DNA of 11,147 nucleotides from Desulfobulbaceae bacterium (GCA_030633145.1 DAOVTM010000087.1:1-11147), one strand, 5' to 3'. Shown: positions 1 to 6,180, counted from the first letter of the stretch. Translations and numbers: made by a program. Notes: generated from the sequence alone by a model not told the origin.

Positions 1-1
1 C

Positions 2-526
2 AGCTCCATAGAATGGTTAGAGTACATTGATTCTGTTACAGATTCCAAAACCATACTCCCATTCCATCAATACGAACCATATTACTATACCCACCAAGAT
101 TCTAACCTGACCTATCCTGGTAATATTGACGCAGATTACGATGGTCAGGCAGAATGGGTGGATAATGACTGGTTAGTTACCTATCTGGGACAGGCAGACA
201 GACAAGATCATCCCCTGGCTGTCAATGAATACGGAGTTATGCGTTATGCGCCTGGAGCTGATCTCTATCAGCGCGATAGCATGAATATTTTTGAGCAGCA
301 TGGCTGGAATCATGCTCTCTGGAATTTTCATCCAGCCTCATTTTCTGAGGATGACAGTGATTTTCACTTTCTTCTGGGGTCTGACCCTGATAATTTTGTT
401 GAAGTTAGCAACAGCGATCTCATTGAGGTAATAGAGGATAACTGGACCAAGAATACTCTGTTCCCTTCCACTGTCCGGTTCAGGAAAAAAATTGTACTTA
501 CCTGGTTGATGCTCCTGCTTCAATGA
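2..526 (+). CDS. Glycoside hydrolase family 5 (cellulase-type), C-terminal part
   Basis: The reading frame is open from the window edge (first full codon at 2), so the N-terminus, including any signal peptide and the acid/base Glu, lies outside. The visible ~174 residues hold two GH5 landmarks. The first is a His-x-Tyr strand (FHQYEPYYYTHQ, near 82-117). The second is PLAVNEYGVMRYAPG, whose Glu (codon 227-229) sits where GH5 enzymes carry the catalytic nucleophile, followed by FEQHGWNHALWNFHP, the usual last strand of the barrel with its Trp. Family enzymes cleave beta-glucan or related glycosidic bonds and are normally exported; the substrate cannot be read from this fragment. The C-terminal tail (ending WLMLLLQ) is hydrophobic and unusual, and a run of seven A at 485-491 precedes it, so a frameshift in the last 12 codons is possible. 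It is convergent with dnaN. The family call is fairly firm; the true end is less so. Confidence 0.72.
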   Translation, partial: SSIEWLEYIDSVTDSKTILPFHQYEPYYYTHQDSNLTYPGNIDADYDGQAEWVDNDWLVTYLGQADRQDHPLAVNEYGVMRYAPGADLYQRDSMNIFEQHGWNHALWNFHPASFSEDDSDFHFLLGSDPDNFVEVSNSDLIEVIEDNWTKNTLFPSTVRFRKKIVLTWLMLLLQ

Positions 527-555
527 AATATGGGCCATCCTTCATTGAAGCAGGA
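513..555. terminator. Perfect 15-bp inverted repeat between convergent GH5 and dnaN genes
   Basis: Arms TCCTGCTTCAATGAA (513-527) and TTCATTCGAAGCAGGA-like partner TTCATTGAAGCAGGA (541-555) are exact reverse complements around a 13-nt loop. The left arm contains the GH5 stop codon (524-526) and the right arm ends 7 bp before the dnaN stop. No U-tract follows on either strand, so it is not a textbook intrinsic terminator. A role as a bidirectional transcript end or 3' stabiliser for the two convergent genes is inferred from position. Confidence 0.5.
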
Positions 556-562
556 TAGCCCT

Positions 563-1690
563 TCACAGTTTCATAGGCATAATAATACTCAAAAAACCAT
601 CATCCTCTTCCGAGGTTATCAGACAGGGACTGTTTTCAGAACTTATAGATGCCTCAATAACATCCCCTTCCATGATCTGTAATGTCTCAATAAAGAAGCG
701 GCAGTTAAAACCCATGGTCATATCATCACCTGAATACTCAATCTCAATTTCATCCCGTGCCGAGCCGAAATCCGCATTTTGAGAAGTAAGAATGAGTTTA
801 TCTGTAATAATTTCAAACTTGATGGTATGAAAATCTTCATCAGTAAACAGGTTGATACGTTTTAAGGATTCCAGAAAGCTGTTTTTCTTAATCAAAAGCT
901 TATTATCCATGGAAACTGCCTTGAGAATATTCTCATAATCAGGGAAATCCCCCTCCATGAGACGGATAATCAGGAGTGAATCTTCACTTTTCAACACTGC
1001 CTGTTTTTTCTCAATAGTCATCTGAAAGGTATCCAGTTCATCTATAAACTTCCGCATCTGGATGATACCGCGACGGGGAATAAGGGTGAGTGGTTTAATA
1101 ACCATTTCCCCTGCTGATTCAGTCTCCTTGCTCATAATGGAGAGCCGGTGTCCATCAGAGGAGATCATACGGAGGATTTTTTTACCGTTTTCTTCAATCT
1201 TCTGGAACAAAGCCGCTTCCAGGGTAAATTTATTTTCTTTGTCCTGGGCAATTGAATAAACCGTCTTATCAATCATATCACCCATTATATCCCCTTCCAC
1301 GTTGACCAGTGAATCCATATCATAATTGGGAAATTCAGGGAACTCGTCACTCACTGTACCTGCTAATTTATAGCTGGATGAACCAGCAGTAATATCAACC
1401 CAGAATTTTTCATTTTCTTTAAAGTTGACAATATCGGAACTGGATTCACGTGCCAGTTCAAAGAGTTTTTTCGAGGGAAGGGTAAGGTTACCGGTTTCAA
1501 AGACCTCAGCGGGAATAGTCTGTCTGAGACCAATATCCAAATCTGTTCCCGTAAATATAATGTTGTTATTTTCAACCTCTAAAAAGACATTAGAGAGAAT
1601 AGCAATTAAGCCGCCTTTATTGGTTATATTTTGCTGCGCCGTGATAGCTCTCAAAAGGTCTTCGCGTGCGATATTAAAATGGAACCCCAT
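563..1690 (-). CDS. dnaN: DNA polymerase III beta subunit (sliding clamp)
   Basis: The product (375 aa) is the ring-shaped homodimeric clamp that tethers DNA polymerase III and other repair and replication enzymes to DNA. The length matches the family (about 365-380 aa). The N-terminus (FNIAREDLLRAI, then an ILSN segment at about residues 30-33), the LTLPSKKLFEL segment near residues 69-79 and the C-terminal IIMPMKL ending are typical of DnaN; the last resembles the MPMRL end found in many clamps and lies beside the partner-binding pocket. The ATG at 1690 is preceded by AAAGGAGT at a good distance, which fixes the start. The gene stands alone here: dnaA, recF and gyrB, its common neighbours, are not in the window. 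It is convergent with the GH5 gene, and upstream is an AT-rich region with DnaA-box-like sites, where DnaA control of the clamp gene would be plausible. Confidence 0.97.
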   Translation of the reverse strand: MGFHFNIAREDLLRAITAQQNITNKGGLIAILSNVFLEVENNNIIFTGTDLDIGLRQTIPAEVFETGNLTLPSKKLFELARESSSDIVNFKENEKFWVDITAGSSSYKLAGTVSDEFPEFPNYDMDSLVNVEGDIMGDMIDKTVYSIAQDKENKFTLEAALFQKIEENGKKILRMISSDGHRLSIMSKETESAGEMVIKPLTLIPRRGIIQMRKFIDELDTFQMTIEKKQAVLKSEDSLLIIRLMEGDFPDYENILKAVSMDNKLLIKKNSFLESLKRINLFTDEDFHTIKFEIITDKLILTSQNADFGSARDEIEIEYSGDDMTMGFNCRFFIETLQIMEGDVIEASISSENSPCLITSEEDDGFLSIIMPMKL

Positions 1691-1778
1691 AGTAAGTACT
1701 CCTTTATAGTTAAAAACTTATTATTATTGTTGGCTCTGTTAGTTTGTTAAAAAGATAGATAAAAAATTGATTTTTATA

Positions 1779-1807
1779 GTTTTATCTTCTTTATAAAATT
1801 TTGTAAA
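1779..1807 (-). promoter_or_regulatory. Candidate sigma70 promoter of dnaN
   Basis: Read on the minus strand, TTTACA (1807-1802, five of six to the -35 consensus) is followed after 17 nt by TAAAAC (1784-1779, four of six to the -10). It lies about 90 bp upstream of the dnaN start. The AT-rich background makes chance matches likely. Confidence 0.3.
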
Positions 1808-1855
1808 GAAAAGTAATATAATGTTGGTAACTCTGTTTTCATATTTTTAAACAAG

Positions 1856-1899
1856 TTATCAAGATTGTTCTTAACAGCTTTTCAACAGGGTTATCAACT
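1856..1899 (+). promoter_or_regulatory. Cluster of four DnaA-box-like 9-mers
   Basis: In one orientation lie TTATCAAGA (1856), TTCTTAACA (1868), TTTTCAACA (1879) and TTATCAACT (1891). They match the DnaA consensus TTATCCACA at 7, 6, 7 and 7 of 9 positions. The start-to-start spacing is 12, 11 and 12 bp, about one helical turn, which would place bound proteins on one DNA face. DnaA binding is inference. Confidence 0.4.
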
Positions 1900-1928
1900 T
1901 TGCATTAATTTTGTTTTCCATGTATATT
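1900..1928 (+). promoter_or_regulatory. Candidate promoter of the serine hydrolase gene
   Basis: A weak -35 (TTGCAT, 1900-1905) and a good -10 (TATATT, 1923-1928) are separated by 17 bp, giving a start near 1935 and a leader of about 50 nt. The -35 overlaps the edge of the last DnaA-like box, so binding there could affect this promoter. Confidence 0.35.
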
Positions 1929-1986
1929 TACTCGATAATGAGAGAACTATCAAACCATTCATTCACTGTTTTTAGAACAAAAAATA

Positions 1987-3123
1987 ATGATAAATATAAA
2001 GAAGATGACAGATAGCACCTTGCTAAACCTGTTGGAAAAGGGAGTTAAAGATGGAGTGTTTCCAGGTGGTGCAACCGCTGTTTCCCAGGGTATGGGAAAT
2101 GATCGTTGCTCCTGGAGCGCAGTAGCAGGTATAAAGGATAGTCGATATATTGTTGAAACTGTAAGTAAAATAACTCTTTTTGACCTTGCTTCTTTGTCAA
2201 AACCCCTTTGCACCACCCTGATACTTTACAGTCTTATCGAAGAGGGAAAATTGTCACTTGATGATAAACTACAGTGTTTTTTTGAGAAAGAACTACCCTC
2301 TGATAAACAGTCTATTACCATTGCATGTATGCTGTCACATTCATCTGGTTTAGCCGATTATATTCCTTTTTTCAAACAGTTTCAGTCCCCTGATTATGAT
2401 ACTATAAGTAAGAATAACAGAGAAATTTTAATAAAATTTATCCTTGATTCTCCATTGAAATACAAATCGGGAACCGGGTGTTTCTATAGTGATTTAGGAT
2501 TTATCCTGCTGGGATATATTATAGAAAGGGTAACAGGCAGGGATTTGATGACCTGTTTTCAGGAAATGGTTTCTACCCCTCTTGCTTTGGAGGAGGCTGT
2601 TTTTTTTAATCCCATACTGGGAGAAAACAGATATAAAAATAGATTTGCTGCCACTGAAGCGTGTCCATGGCGGAAAAAAATAATACGATCCGAGGTTCAT
2701 GATGAACATTGCTGGCTTATGAACGGAGTGTCAGGACATGCTGGTCTGTTTGGCACCGTAGAGGGTGTAGTTACTCTTTGTGATGCAATTCTTGATCAGT
2801 GGCATGGCAGAGAGCATAAGGACAGTAAACCTTTAGCCTGGACAGGAATGTTGAAGCGTGGATTAGAGCGCAGGTACAGTGATCAAACCTGGTGCCTGGG
2901 TTTTGATACTCCCGCAAGGCATGGATCCAGTGGGGGGCAGTATTTATCTCCAGATAGTGTTGGTCATCTTGGATATAGTGGAACATCCTTTTGGATAGAT
3001 CCGCACAGTGAGATGGTTGTGGTGCTGTTGACCAATCGGGTGCATCCAGATAGGGAGAATACAAAGATACGACAATTCAGACCCTGGTTTCATGACAGGG
3101 TTGTTGAAATTATGAATATTTAA
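1987..3123 (+). CDS. Beta-lactamase-fold serine hydrolase (class C / esterase-like)
   Basis: The 378-aa product belongs to the beta-lactamase-related serine hydrolases, which use an acyl-enzyme serine to cut ester or amide bonds. The three family motifs are visible: S-L-S-K (nucleophile Ser69, Lys72) in FDLASLSKP; Tyr167-Ser-Asp169 in FYSDLGFILLGY, where most relatives have Tyr-x-Asn; and His327-x-Gly-Tyr-Ser-Gly in GHLGYSGTSFW, replacing the KTG triad as in class C-like esterases. HSSGLADY (118-125) is another hallmark. No signal peptide is seen, so the enzyme is probably cytoplasmic; the substrate is unknown and antibiotic hydrolysis should not be assumed. The start is uncertain: neither ATG 1987 nor ATG 2005 has a strong ribosome site. 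The gene is divergent from dnaN and convergent with the sulfur-carrier operon, sharing a terminator hairpin with it. Confidence 0.85.
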   Translation: MINIKKMTDSTLLNLLEKGVKDGVFPGGATAVSQGMGNDRCSWSAVAGIKDSRYIVETVSKITLFDLASLSKPLCTTLILYSLIEEGKLSLDDKLQCFFEKELPSDKQSITIACMLSHSSGLADYIPFFKQFQSPDYDTISKNNREILIKFILDSPLKYKSGTGCFYSDLGFILLGYIIERVTGRDLMTCFQEMVSTPLALEEAVFFNPILGENRYKNRFAATEACPWRKKIIRSEVHDEHCWLMNGVSGHAGLFGTVEGVVTLCDAILDQWHGREHKDSKPLAWTGMLKRGLERRYSDQTWCLGFDTPARHGSSGGQYLSPDSVGHLGYSGTSFWIDPHSEMVVVLLTNRVHPDRENTKIRQFRPWFHDRVVEIMNI

Positions 3124-3125
3124 GT

Positions 3126-3161
3126 AAAAAAAAGCCCCTGTTCCGTAAGGATCAGGGGCTT
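3126..3161 (-). terminator. Intrinsic terminator of the tusA operon (possibly bidirectional)
   Basis: The outer stem of AAGCCCCTG (3132-3140) pairs with CAGGGGCTT (3153-3161), and an inner TCC/GGA helix closes a GTAA loop. Read on the minus strand the GC-rich hairpin is followed by a run of eight T (complement of 3126-3133), the classic layout, ending the operon about 50 bp beyond its last stop. On the plus strand the hairpin directly follows the serine hydrolase stop, but only a weak U-tract follows. Confidence 0.88.
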
Positions 3162-3211
3162 CTAACTACTATAGCCTCAATAGAACTCAGACTATAAAAA
3201 TCAAATTGACT

Positions 3212-3385
3212 TTACCACCAGCAAACAGTCTGATCAGCGTCAAAAACCTTGCCAACAAGAGCGTCATAATCGGGGCTGTCAACATTAAGGTCAAACGAGT
3301 CAGCATCACGGTCACGGTTGAGGATCTCAACCAGTGTCTTAACGTCATCGTTGGGTTCTGAACGATATACCTGTAATATTTTCAT
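3212..3385 (-). CDS. 57-aa small protein, last gene of the tusA operon; possible mini DsrH/TusB
   Basis: This short gene encodes MKILQVYRSEPNDDV... ending DADQTVCWW. It is supported by TAAGGAGA 8 nt before the ATG, in which the TAA is the stop codon of the upstream gene, and by the terminator 50 bp downstream. It is acidic, with no membrane segment. The N-terminus (a beta strand, then Tyr-Arg-Ser and a helix like VKTLVEILN) resembles the start of DsrH/TusB (Leu-His-Arg-Ser, then a leucine-rich helix). The C-terminal DYDALVGKVF...CWW resembles the DsrH/TusB end (DY..FV......W). Full-length DsrH/TusB is about 95 aa, so the middle of the fold would be missing. Its position after tusA, dsrE-like and tusC-like genes repeats the order of the TusABCD relay. 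Cys55 is the only cysteine. That it is an expressed gene is likely; the DsrH relationship is inference from memory of family sequences. Confidence 0.8.
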   Translation of the reverse strand: MKILQVYRSEPNDDVKTLVEILNRDRDADSFDLNVDSPDYDALVGKVFDADQTVCWW

Positions 3386-3397
3386 TGTAGTTTCTCC

Positions 3398-3757
3398 TTA
3401 TTCCGCGCAGGCTGGCGGGGGCTCATTGGTCTGCTTTGACAGGCCATAGGGGATGATGAAGTCTGCTTCGCGCATGGCCTCACCAAGCTCTTTAAGATCG
3501 ATGGGAGCAATGAGGTTTTCCTCAAGCTCTGCATCATAAGACTCTTCAGGAGCGTCAGCACCACAGCTATATACCTGACCTTCCATGTCCATGATCCAGC
3601 CGATATTCTCTTTCATGTAATTAGAGAACTGCGGAAACTCACCATTGAAAATTACCGGGTAACCGTAATGGTTTTCCACAGCAAGTCCAAGGGCAGAACG
3701 AATGCCATCGTTATACATACGATTGGCGATTAAAATATATACTTTTAAAGATTCCAT
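3398..3757 (-). CDS. DsrE/F superfamily protein, TusC/DsrF-like
   Basis: The 119-aa cytoplasmic protein shows the DsrE-superfamily layout: beta strand KVYILIAN, helix IRSALGLAVEN, strand YPVIFNGEF, strand QVYSCGADAPEE, and a final helix-strand LKELGEAMREADFIIPYG. The segment around Cys65 (YSCGADAPEE) aligns by eye with the QCWVCAASLRE stretch of E. coli TusC, and both proteins end the core with a helix and an Asp-hydrophobic strand. In TusBCD/DsrEFH the C subunit is mainly structural. A tail of about 15 residues (GLSKQTNEPPPACAE) follows the core and adds Cys117. AAGGAG fused to the upstream TAA stop gives the start, 13 bp after dsrE. It probably binds its operon neighbours in a sulfur-relay complex; that is inferred from gene order. 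Confidence 0.75.
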   Translation of the reverse strand: MESLKVYILIANRMYNDGIRSALGLAVENHYGYPVIFNGEFPQFSNYMKENIGWIMDMEGQVYSCGADAPEESYDAELEENLIAPIDLKELGEAMREADFIIPYGLSKQTNEPPPACAE

Positions 3758-3770
3758 TTCTGTAAGCTCC

Positions 3771-4103
3771 TTATAAAACGATGTACTTACCGCATTCGTC
3801 CAGCAGCGCGCCGTGGAATGCCTGGGTTCTCATCTGTTTGCCTGTCAGTCCAGCAGGAATGTCAGCTGCTGAATCATATCCTTCACAGGTATAACTGTCT
3901 GCACAGATAGCAAGATCGTCTTCACCACATAACTCGGCCAGGGCCTTGAAACGGGCATCCTTGGTCAGGTGAATAGATTTATAGGTAAAGAAAACCATAG
4001 GTTTCTTACCCGCCTTTACTGTAGCTTCAGCAATACCCACGACATGGGCCATATTCTGGGGCGAGGTTACAAAAATAGCAAGTTTGTTCGGATCACCAGC
4101 CAT
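3771..4103 (-). CDS. DsrE/TusD-like sulfur-carrier protein
   Basis: The 110-aa product fits the DsrE family (PF02635): strand KLAIFVTS, helix HVVGIAEATVKAG, strand KPMVFFT followed by a loop and helix with Lys and Thr, then LAICADSYTC and a C-terminal helix ending CGKYIVL. DsrE/TusD proteins accept persulfide sulfur from TusA on a cysteine at the end of this strand. Here the candidates are Cys67 and Cys73 (Cys-x5-Cys); which one is the carrier cannot be decided, and the WCxxAA-like context of canonical DsrE is absent, so this is a divergent family member. The ATG at 4103 has GGAGG 8 nt upstream. It lies 51 bp after tusA and its stop TAA doubles as the first bases of the next gene's ribosome site. 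Confidence 0.82.
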   Translation of the reverse strand: MAGDPNKLAIFVTSPQNMAHVVGIAEATVKAGKKPMVFFTYKSIHLTKDARFKALAELCGEDDLAICADSYTCEGYDSAADIPAGLTGKQMRTQAFHGALLDECGKYIVL

Positions 4104-4154
4104 TGGTTTTTCCTCCAGGTAAAGATTGATGCTTTATTTAATTAAACTCTTTGA

Positions 4155-4412
4155 TCAACCTTTTTTTACGAAAAAGCTGATATAACCGGATTCTTCTTTC
4201 TCTCCGAGGTATTCGTGACCGGCGCGGGCGCACCAACCAGGAATATCGTTACGGGAACCGGGATCGGTACCATCAATCTGCAGGATTTCACCAGCATTGA
4301 TTTTACCAATTTCTTTTTTGGTGCGAAGGAGAGGCATGGGGCAACTCAGACCTTTGGCATCCAGTACAGCTGCGGTATCTAATCCTTCAGGTGCTACTTT
4401 TACATCGCTCAT
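4155..4412 (-). CDS. tusA: Sulfurtransferase / sulfur carrier TusA (SirA family)
   Basis: TusA carries sulfane sulfur as a persulfide between donors (rhodaneses, cysteine desulfurases, DsrE proteins) and acceptors in the cytoplasm. The 85-aa length is typical. After an N-terminal strand, LDAKGLSCPMPLLRTKKEI contains the family CPxP motif with the carrier Cys24 at the N-terminus of helix 1. The second hallmark is DPGSRNDIPGWCARAGHEYL (residues 50-69), with a second Cys61 as seen in TusA of sulfur-oxidising and disproportionating bacteria. AGGAGG precedes the ATG at 4412. It is the first gene of the minus-strand operon and diverges from the permease gene, which suggests that it receives sulfur brought in by that permease. 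Confidence 0.95.
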   Translation of the reverse strand: MSDVKVAPEGLDTAAVLDAKGLSCPMPLLRTKKEIGKINAGEILQIDGTDPGSRNDIPGWCARAGHEYLGEKEESGYISFFVKKG

Positions 4413-4417
4413 TTGTT

Positions 4418-4441
4418 CCTCCTATCCGGTTTAGCCCGGAT
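4418..4441 (-). promoter_or_regulatory. Hairpin abutting the tusA ribosome-binding site
   Basis: On the minus strand ATCCGG-GCTAAA-CCGGAT (4441-4424) forms a six-pair stem that ends exactly where AGGAGG (4423-4418) begins, six nt before the ATG. It could tune translation of tusA or simply protect the 5' region. It is too short to be called a riboswitch. Confidence 0.4.
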
Positions 4442-4551
4442 CAAGATAAAAAAGGGTTAATAAAACGTATCTGTATTTGTTCGTAAGCGCTAATATTGCT
4501 GCCGGCTCTTATTTTTTTGTTTGAACCAGCTATTTTTTAAGAACAGAAAAG

Positions 4552-4580
4552 AAGATAAAACGAATATCGTTCTATGTCAA
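4552..4580 (-). promoter_or_regulatory. Promoter of the tusA-dsrE-tusC-like operon
   Basis: On the minus strand a perfect -35 TTGACA (4580-4575) and a -10 TATCTT (4557-4552, four of six) are separated by 17 nt. Transcription would start near 4545, giving a leader of about 130 nt before tusA. Confidence 0.55.
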
Positions 4581-4631
4581 GGTATAAAATGAATGACAAT
4601 TCAAAATTGATATTGTTTGTAACTTACTAAT

Positions 4632-4645
4632 ATTTAATATTAAAT
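4632..4645. repeat. 14-bp AT palindrome
   Basis: ATTTAATATTAAAT is a perfect palindrome lying between the two divergent promoters. It could be a regulator site, but all-AT palindromes arise easily by chance in this background. Confidence 0.3.
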
Positions 4646-4680
4646 GTATCATTGAATAATGATTAACTCTGCAAAACAAG

Positions 4681-4695
4681 GTCAAGAGTCTTGAC
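4681..4695. promoter_or_regulatory. Operator-like palindrome GTCAAGA-G-TCTTGAC
   Basis: Two perfect 7-bp arms flank a single central G. The palindrome is centred near 4688, about 58 bp upstream of the likely permease transcription start, a place where activators often bind, and about 110 bp upstream of the tusA operon -35. The bound regulator is unknown. Confidence 0.45.
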
Positions 4696-4730
4696 AAAAA
4701 AATTATGAAACAGTAAATGAAGCCGATAAA

Positions 4731-4739
4731 TGATATAAT
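4731..4739 (+). promoter_or_regulatory. Extended -10 promoter of the permease gene
   Basis: TGATATAAT is a perfect extended -10 (TG-N-TATAAT). No good -35 lies at 16-18 bp, which fits an extended -10 promoter that relies on an activator. The start would be near 4746, with a leader of about 160 nt. Confidence 0.5.
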
Positions 4740-4906
4740 TTTTTTTCATGAATGCAGTTGTAAGAGAAAATTTAAAGGAACTGGAAGCTGGTTCAGAAAG
4801 TTGGTTCAGGAAGCAAAAGGATAAATAAAGACATCCCCGGCAGTGTATTATATAGATCCACTGTTTATCTGGGAAGTCACAAGTGATATTGTAAGGAGGG
4901 TAAGGT

Positions 4907-6169
4907 ATGGGTGATGATAGTGTTTGGGGCAAGATCAAGGGGTTATACAAGGTACTCTGTGAAAGTGAGTGGAATGCCAATATAACCGGTGTGATTGTTG
5001 CGGTGTTAAGTATTCTAATTATGGCCTGGTGGCGTCCCTGGGGGGCGGTGGGAGCTATTCGCAACTGGGGTGACTGGATTATGTATGGGGTGGGTATTTA
5101 TAATAATGCTCCCAAATCCGTGTTCTTTAATTCCGGTTCAGTTATTGGTATTGGATTTATAGGCGGTGCCTTTCTTTCGGCTTGTCTGGGCGGTCAGTTT
5201 GCCCTCCGTTTTCCTCCCTACCTGGAGATTGTCAAGGCTGTACTTGCCGGTATCCTGATGGGTATTGGAGCTACTCTTGCAGGCGGCTGTAATGTAGGTG
5301 GTATGTACAATGCCATTGGTAACCTGGCTGCTAACGGTTTTACGATGTGGATCGGGTTGGTTCTGGGTGTGCTGTTGGGTCTCTGGCTGCTCTATAAGGA
5401 AATGGAGTATATTACCTGGGGTGGCGGTGGTTCCTGGACTGTAGAATTTCCGCGTCTGGTGCAGGGTGTGCTTGGTGCTGTGGCAATAGTGGGACTGATT
5501 GCCGGTGCATATTATTATGCAAATTATGTAGATGATATGGATGATGTTGATACCTATATAGCCTCTCTTTCCGTAATTCTCATGCTTGCTGCCGGGCTTG
5601 GTTATGCTATGCAGCGAGGCCGCTGGTGTATGGTGCAGGGTTTTCGCGAACCGCACATGACCGGTGACTGTACCCTGGCAAAATCCGTTGCCCTCTCTAT
5701 CTTTATAGTTGCAGTGGGTGGCGCAGTATTGAAATTCGGAGCTGATATCCGTTTTCCGTCAGATGGTATATCGGTATTGGATCCCATTAACTATGTGCGT
5801 GGAACCTTTGGCTGGGGCGGCGTTGTCGGTGGTTTTATCTTTGGTCTGGGCGCGATGCTGGCTGGTGGTTGTGGTTCCGGAACCTTGTGGCGTGTGGGTG
5901 AGGGACAGATCAAGCTGTGGATTGTGGTACCCTTCTTCGCAGTTTCCAACTCCCTGATGACCAAATGGTTTAAAGCGGGTAATTTTGAAGGCGCAAAAGA
6001 GTGGTATGCCGATGGAACTACCAATGCTGGAATCCTGGGAAGGTATGTCTATCTTCCTGATGTAATGGGATATGGTCCGACCCTGATTATGATCGGCCTG
6101 ATCATGTGCATCTGGTATGTGGTTGTTACCTGGAATGAGGACTCTAATAAGTTGATTGTTCCGATGTGA
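4907..6169 (+). CDS. YeeE/YedE family inner-membrane sulfur-compound (thiosulfate) permease
   Basis: The 420-aa polytopic membrane protein of family PF04143 carries two homologous halves, each with a Gly-Gly-Cys loop: LAGGC128NVGGMYNAIGN and LAGGC322GSGTLWRVGEG. A third conserved cysteine is RGRWC241MVQGFRE. In the characterised thiosulfate importer TsuA (YeeE) three conserved cysteines pass thiosulfate through the membrane, so a similar route is likely here. YedE relatives in some bacteria are linked to selenium, which is the main alternative substrate. Hydrophobic segments start at about 27 and continue to 409, with a Gly-rich linker (172-175) and an acidic extramembrane loop (209-215). AAGGAGGG six nt before the ATG fixes the start. 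It is divergent from tusA and the dsrE-like genes and ends in a strong terminator. Together they resemble the YedE-TusA-DsrE (YTD) cluster that I recall from sulfur disproportionators. Confidence 0.9.
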   Translation: MGDDSVWGKIKGLYKVLCESEWNANITGVIVAVLSILIMAWWRPWGAVGAIRNWGDWIMYGVGIYNNAPKSVFFNSGSVIGIGFIGGAFLSACLGGQFALRFPPYLEIVKAVLAGILMGIGATLAGGCNVGGMYNAIGNLAANGFTMWIGLVLGVLLGLWLLYKEMEYITWGGGGSWTVEFPRLVQGVLGAVAIVGLIAGAYYYANYVDDMDDVDTYIASLSVILMLAAGLGYAMQRGRWCMVQGFREPHMTGDCTLAKSVALSIFIVAVGGAVLKFGADIRFPSDGISVLDPINYVRGTFGWGGVVGGFIFGLGAMLAGGCGSGTLWRVGEGQIKLWIVVPFFAVSNSLMTKWFKAGNFEGAKEWYADGTTNAGILGRYVYLPDVMGYGPTLIMIGLIMCIWYVVVTWNEDSNKLIVPM

Positions 6170-6180
6170 TATTCGGAAGC

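Larger units (their letters stand above)
1691..1986. other. AT-rich intergenic region between dnaN and the serine hydrolase
   Basis: These 296 bp contain no credible gene. The part next to dnaN (about 1740-1850) is very AT-rich with A and T runs; the part at 1856-1899 carries DnaA-box-like 9-mers; candidate promoters face outward in both directions. The combination of an AT-rich stretch, clustered DnaA-like boxes and dnaN is reminiscent of a replication origin or a DnaA-controlled promoter region. No strong consensus DnaA box (TTATCCACA) is present, so origin function is unproven. Confidence 0.5.
4413..4906. other. Divergent control region between tusA operon and permease gene
   Basis: This 494-bp AT-rich stretch holds no convincing gene. 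It contains a promoter for each side, two palindromes (4632-4645 and 4681-4695), a small hairpin beside the tusA ribosome site, and an imperfect 13-bp tandem repeat (TGGTTCAGAAAGT / TGGTTCAGGAAGC, 4789-4814). The permease ribosome site is AAGGAGGG at 4893-4900. A 26-codon ORF at 4748-4828 has no ribosome site and is not called. Confidence 0.7.

Noticed and set aside
4691..4739. TTGACA at 4691 paired with TATAAT at 4734 as one promoter
   Set aside because: The gap is 37 bp, far from the 16-18 bp needed; the TTGACA is part of the palindrome.
4748..4828. 26-codon ORF upstream of the permease (begins MNAVVRENLK)
   Set aside because: It begins about two bases after the predicted transcription start with no ribosome site, includes an out-of-frame 13-bp tandem repeat and matches nothing I know.
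4663..5064. 133-aa open frame on the minus strand
   Set aside because: It overlaps the start of the clear permease gene and its control region and has no family features; it is a shadow frame.
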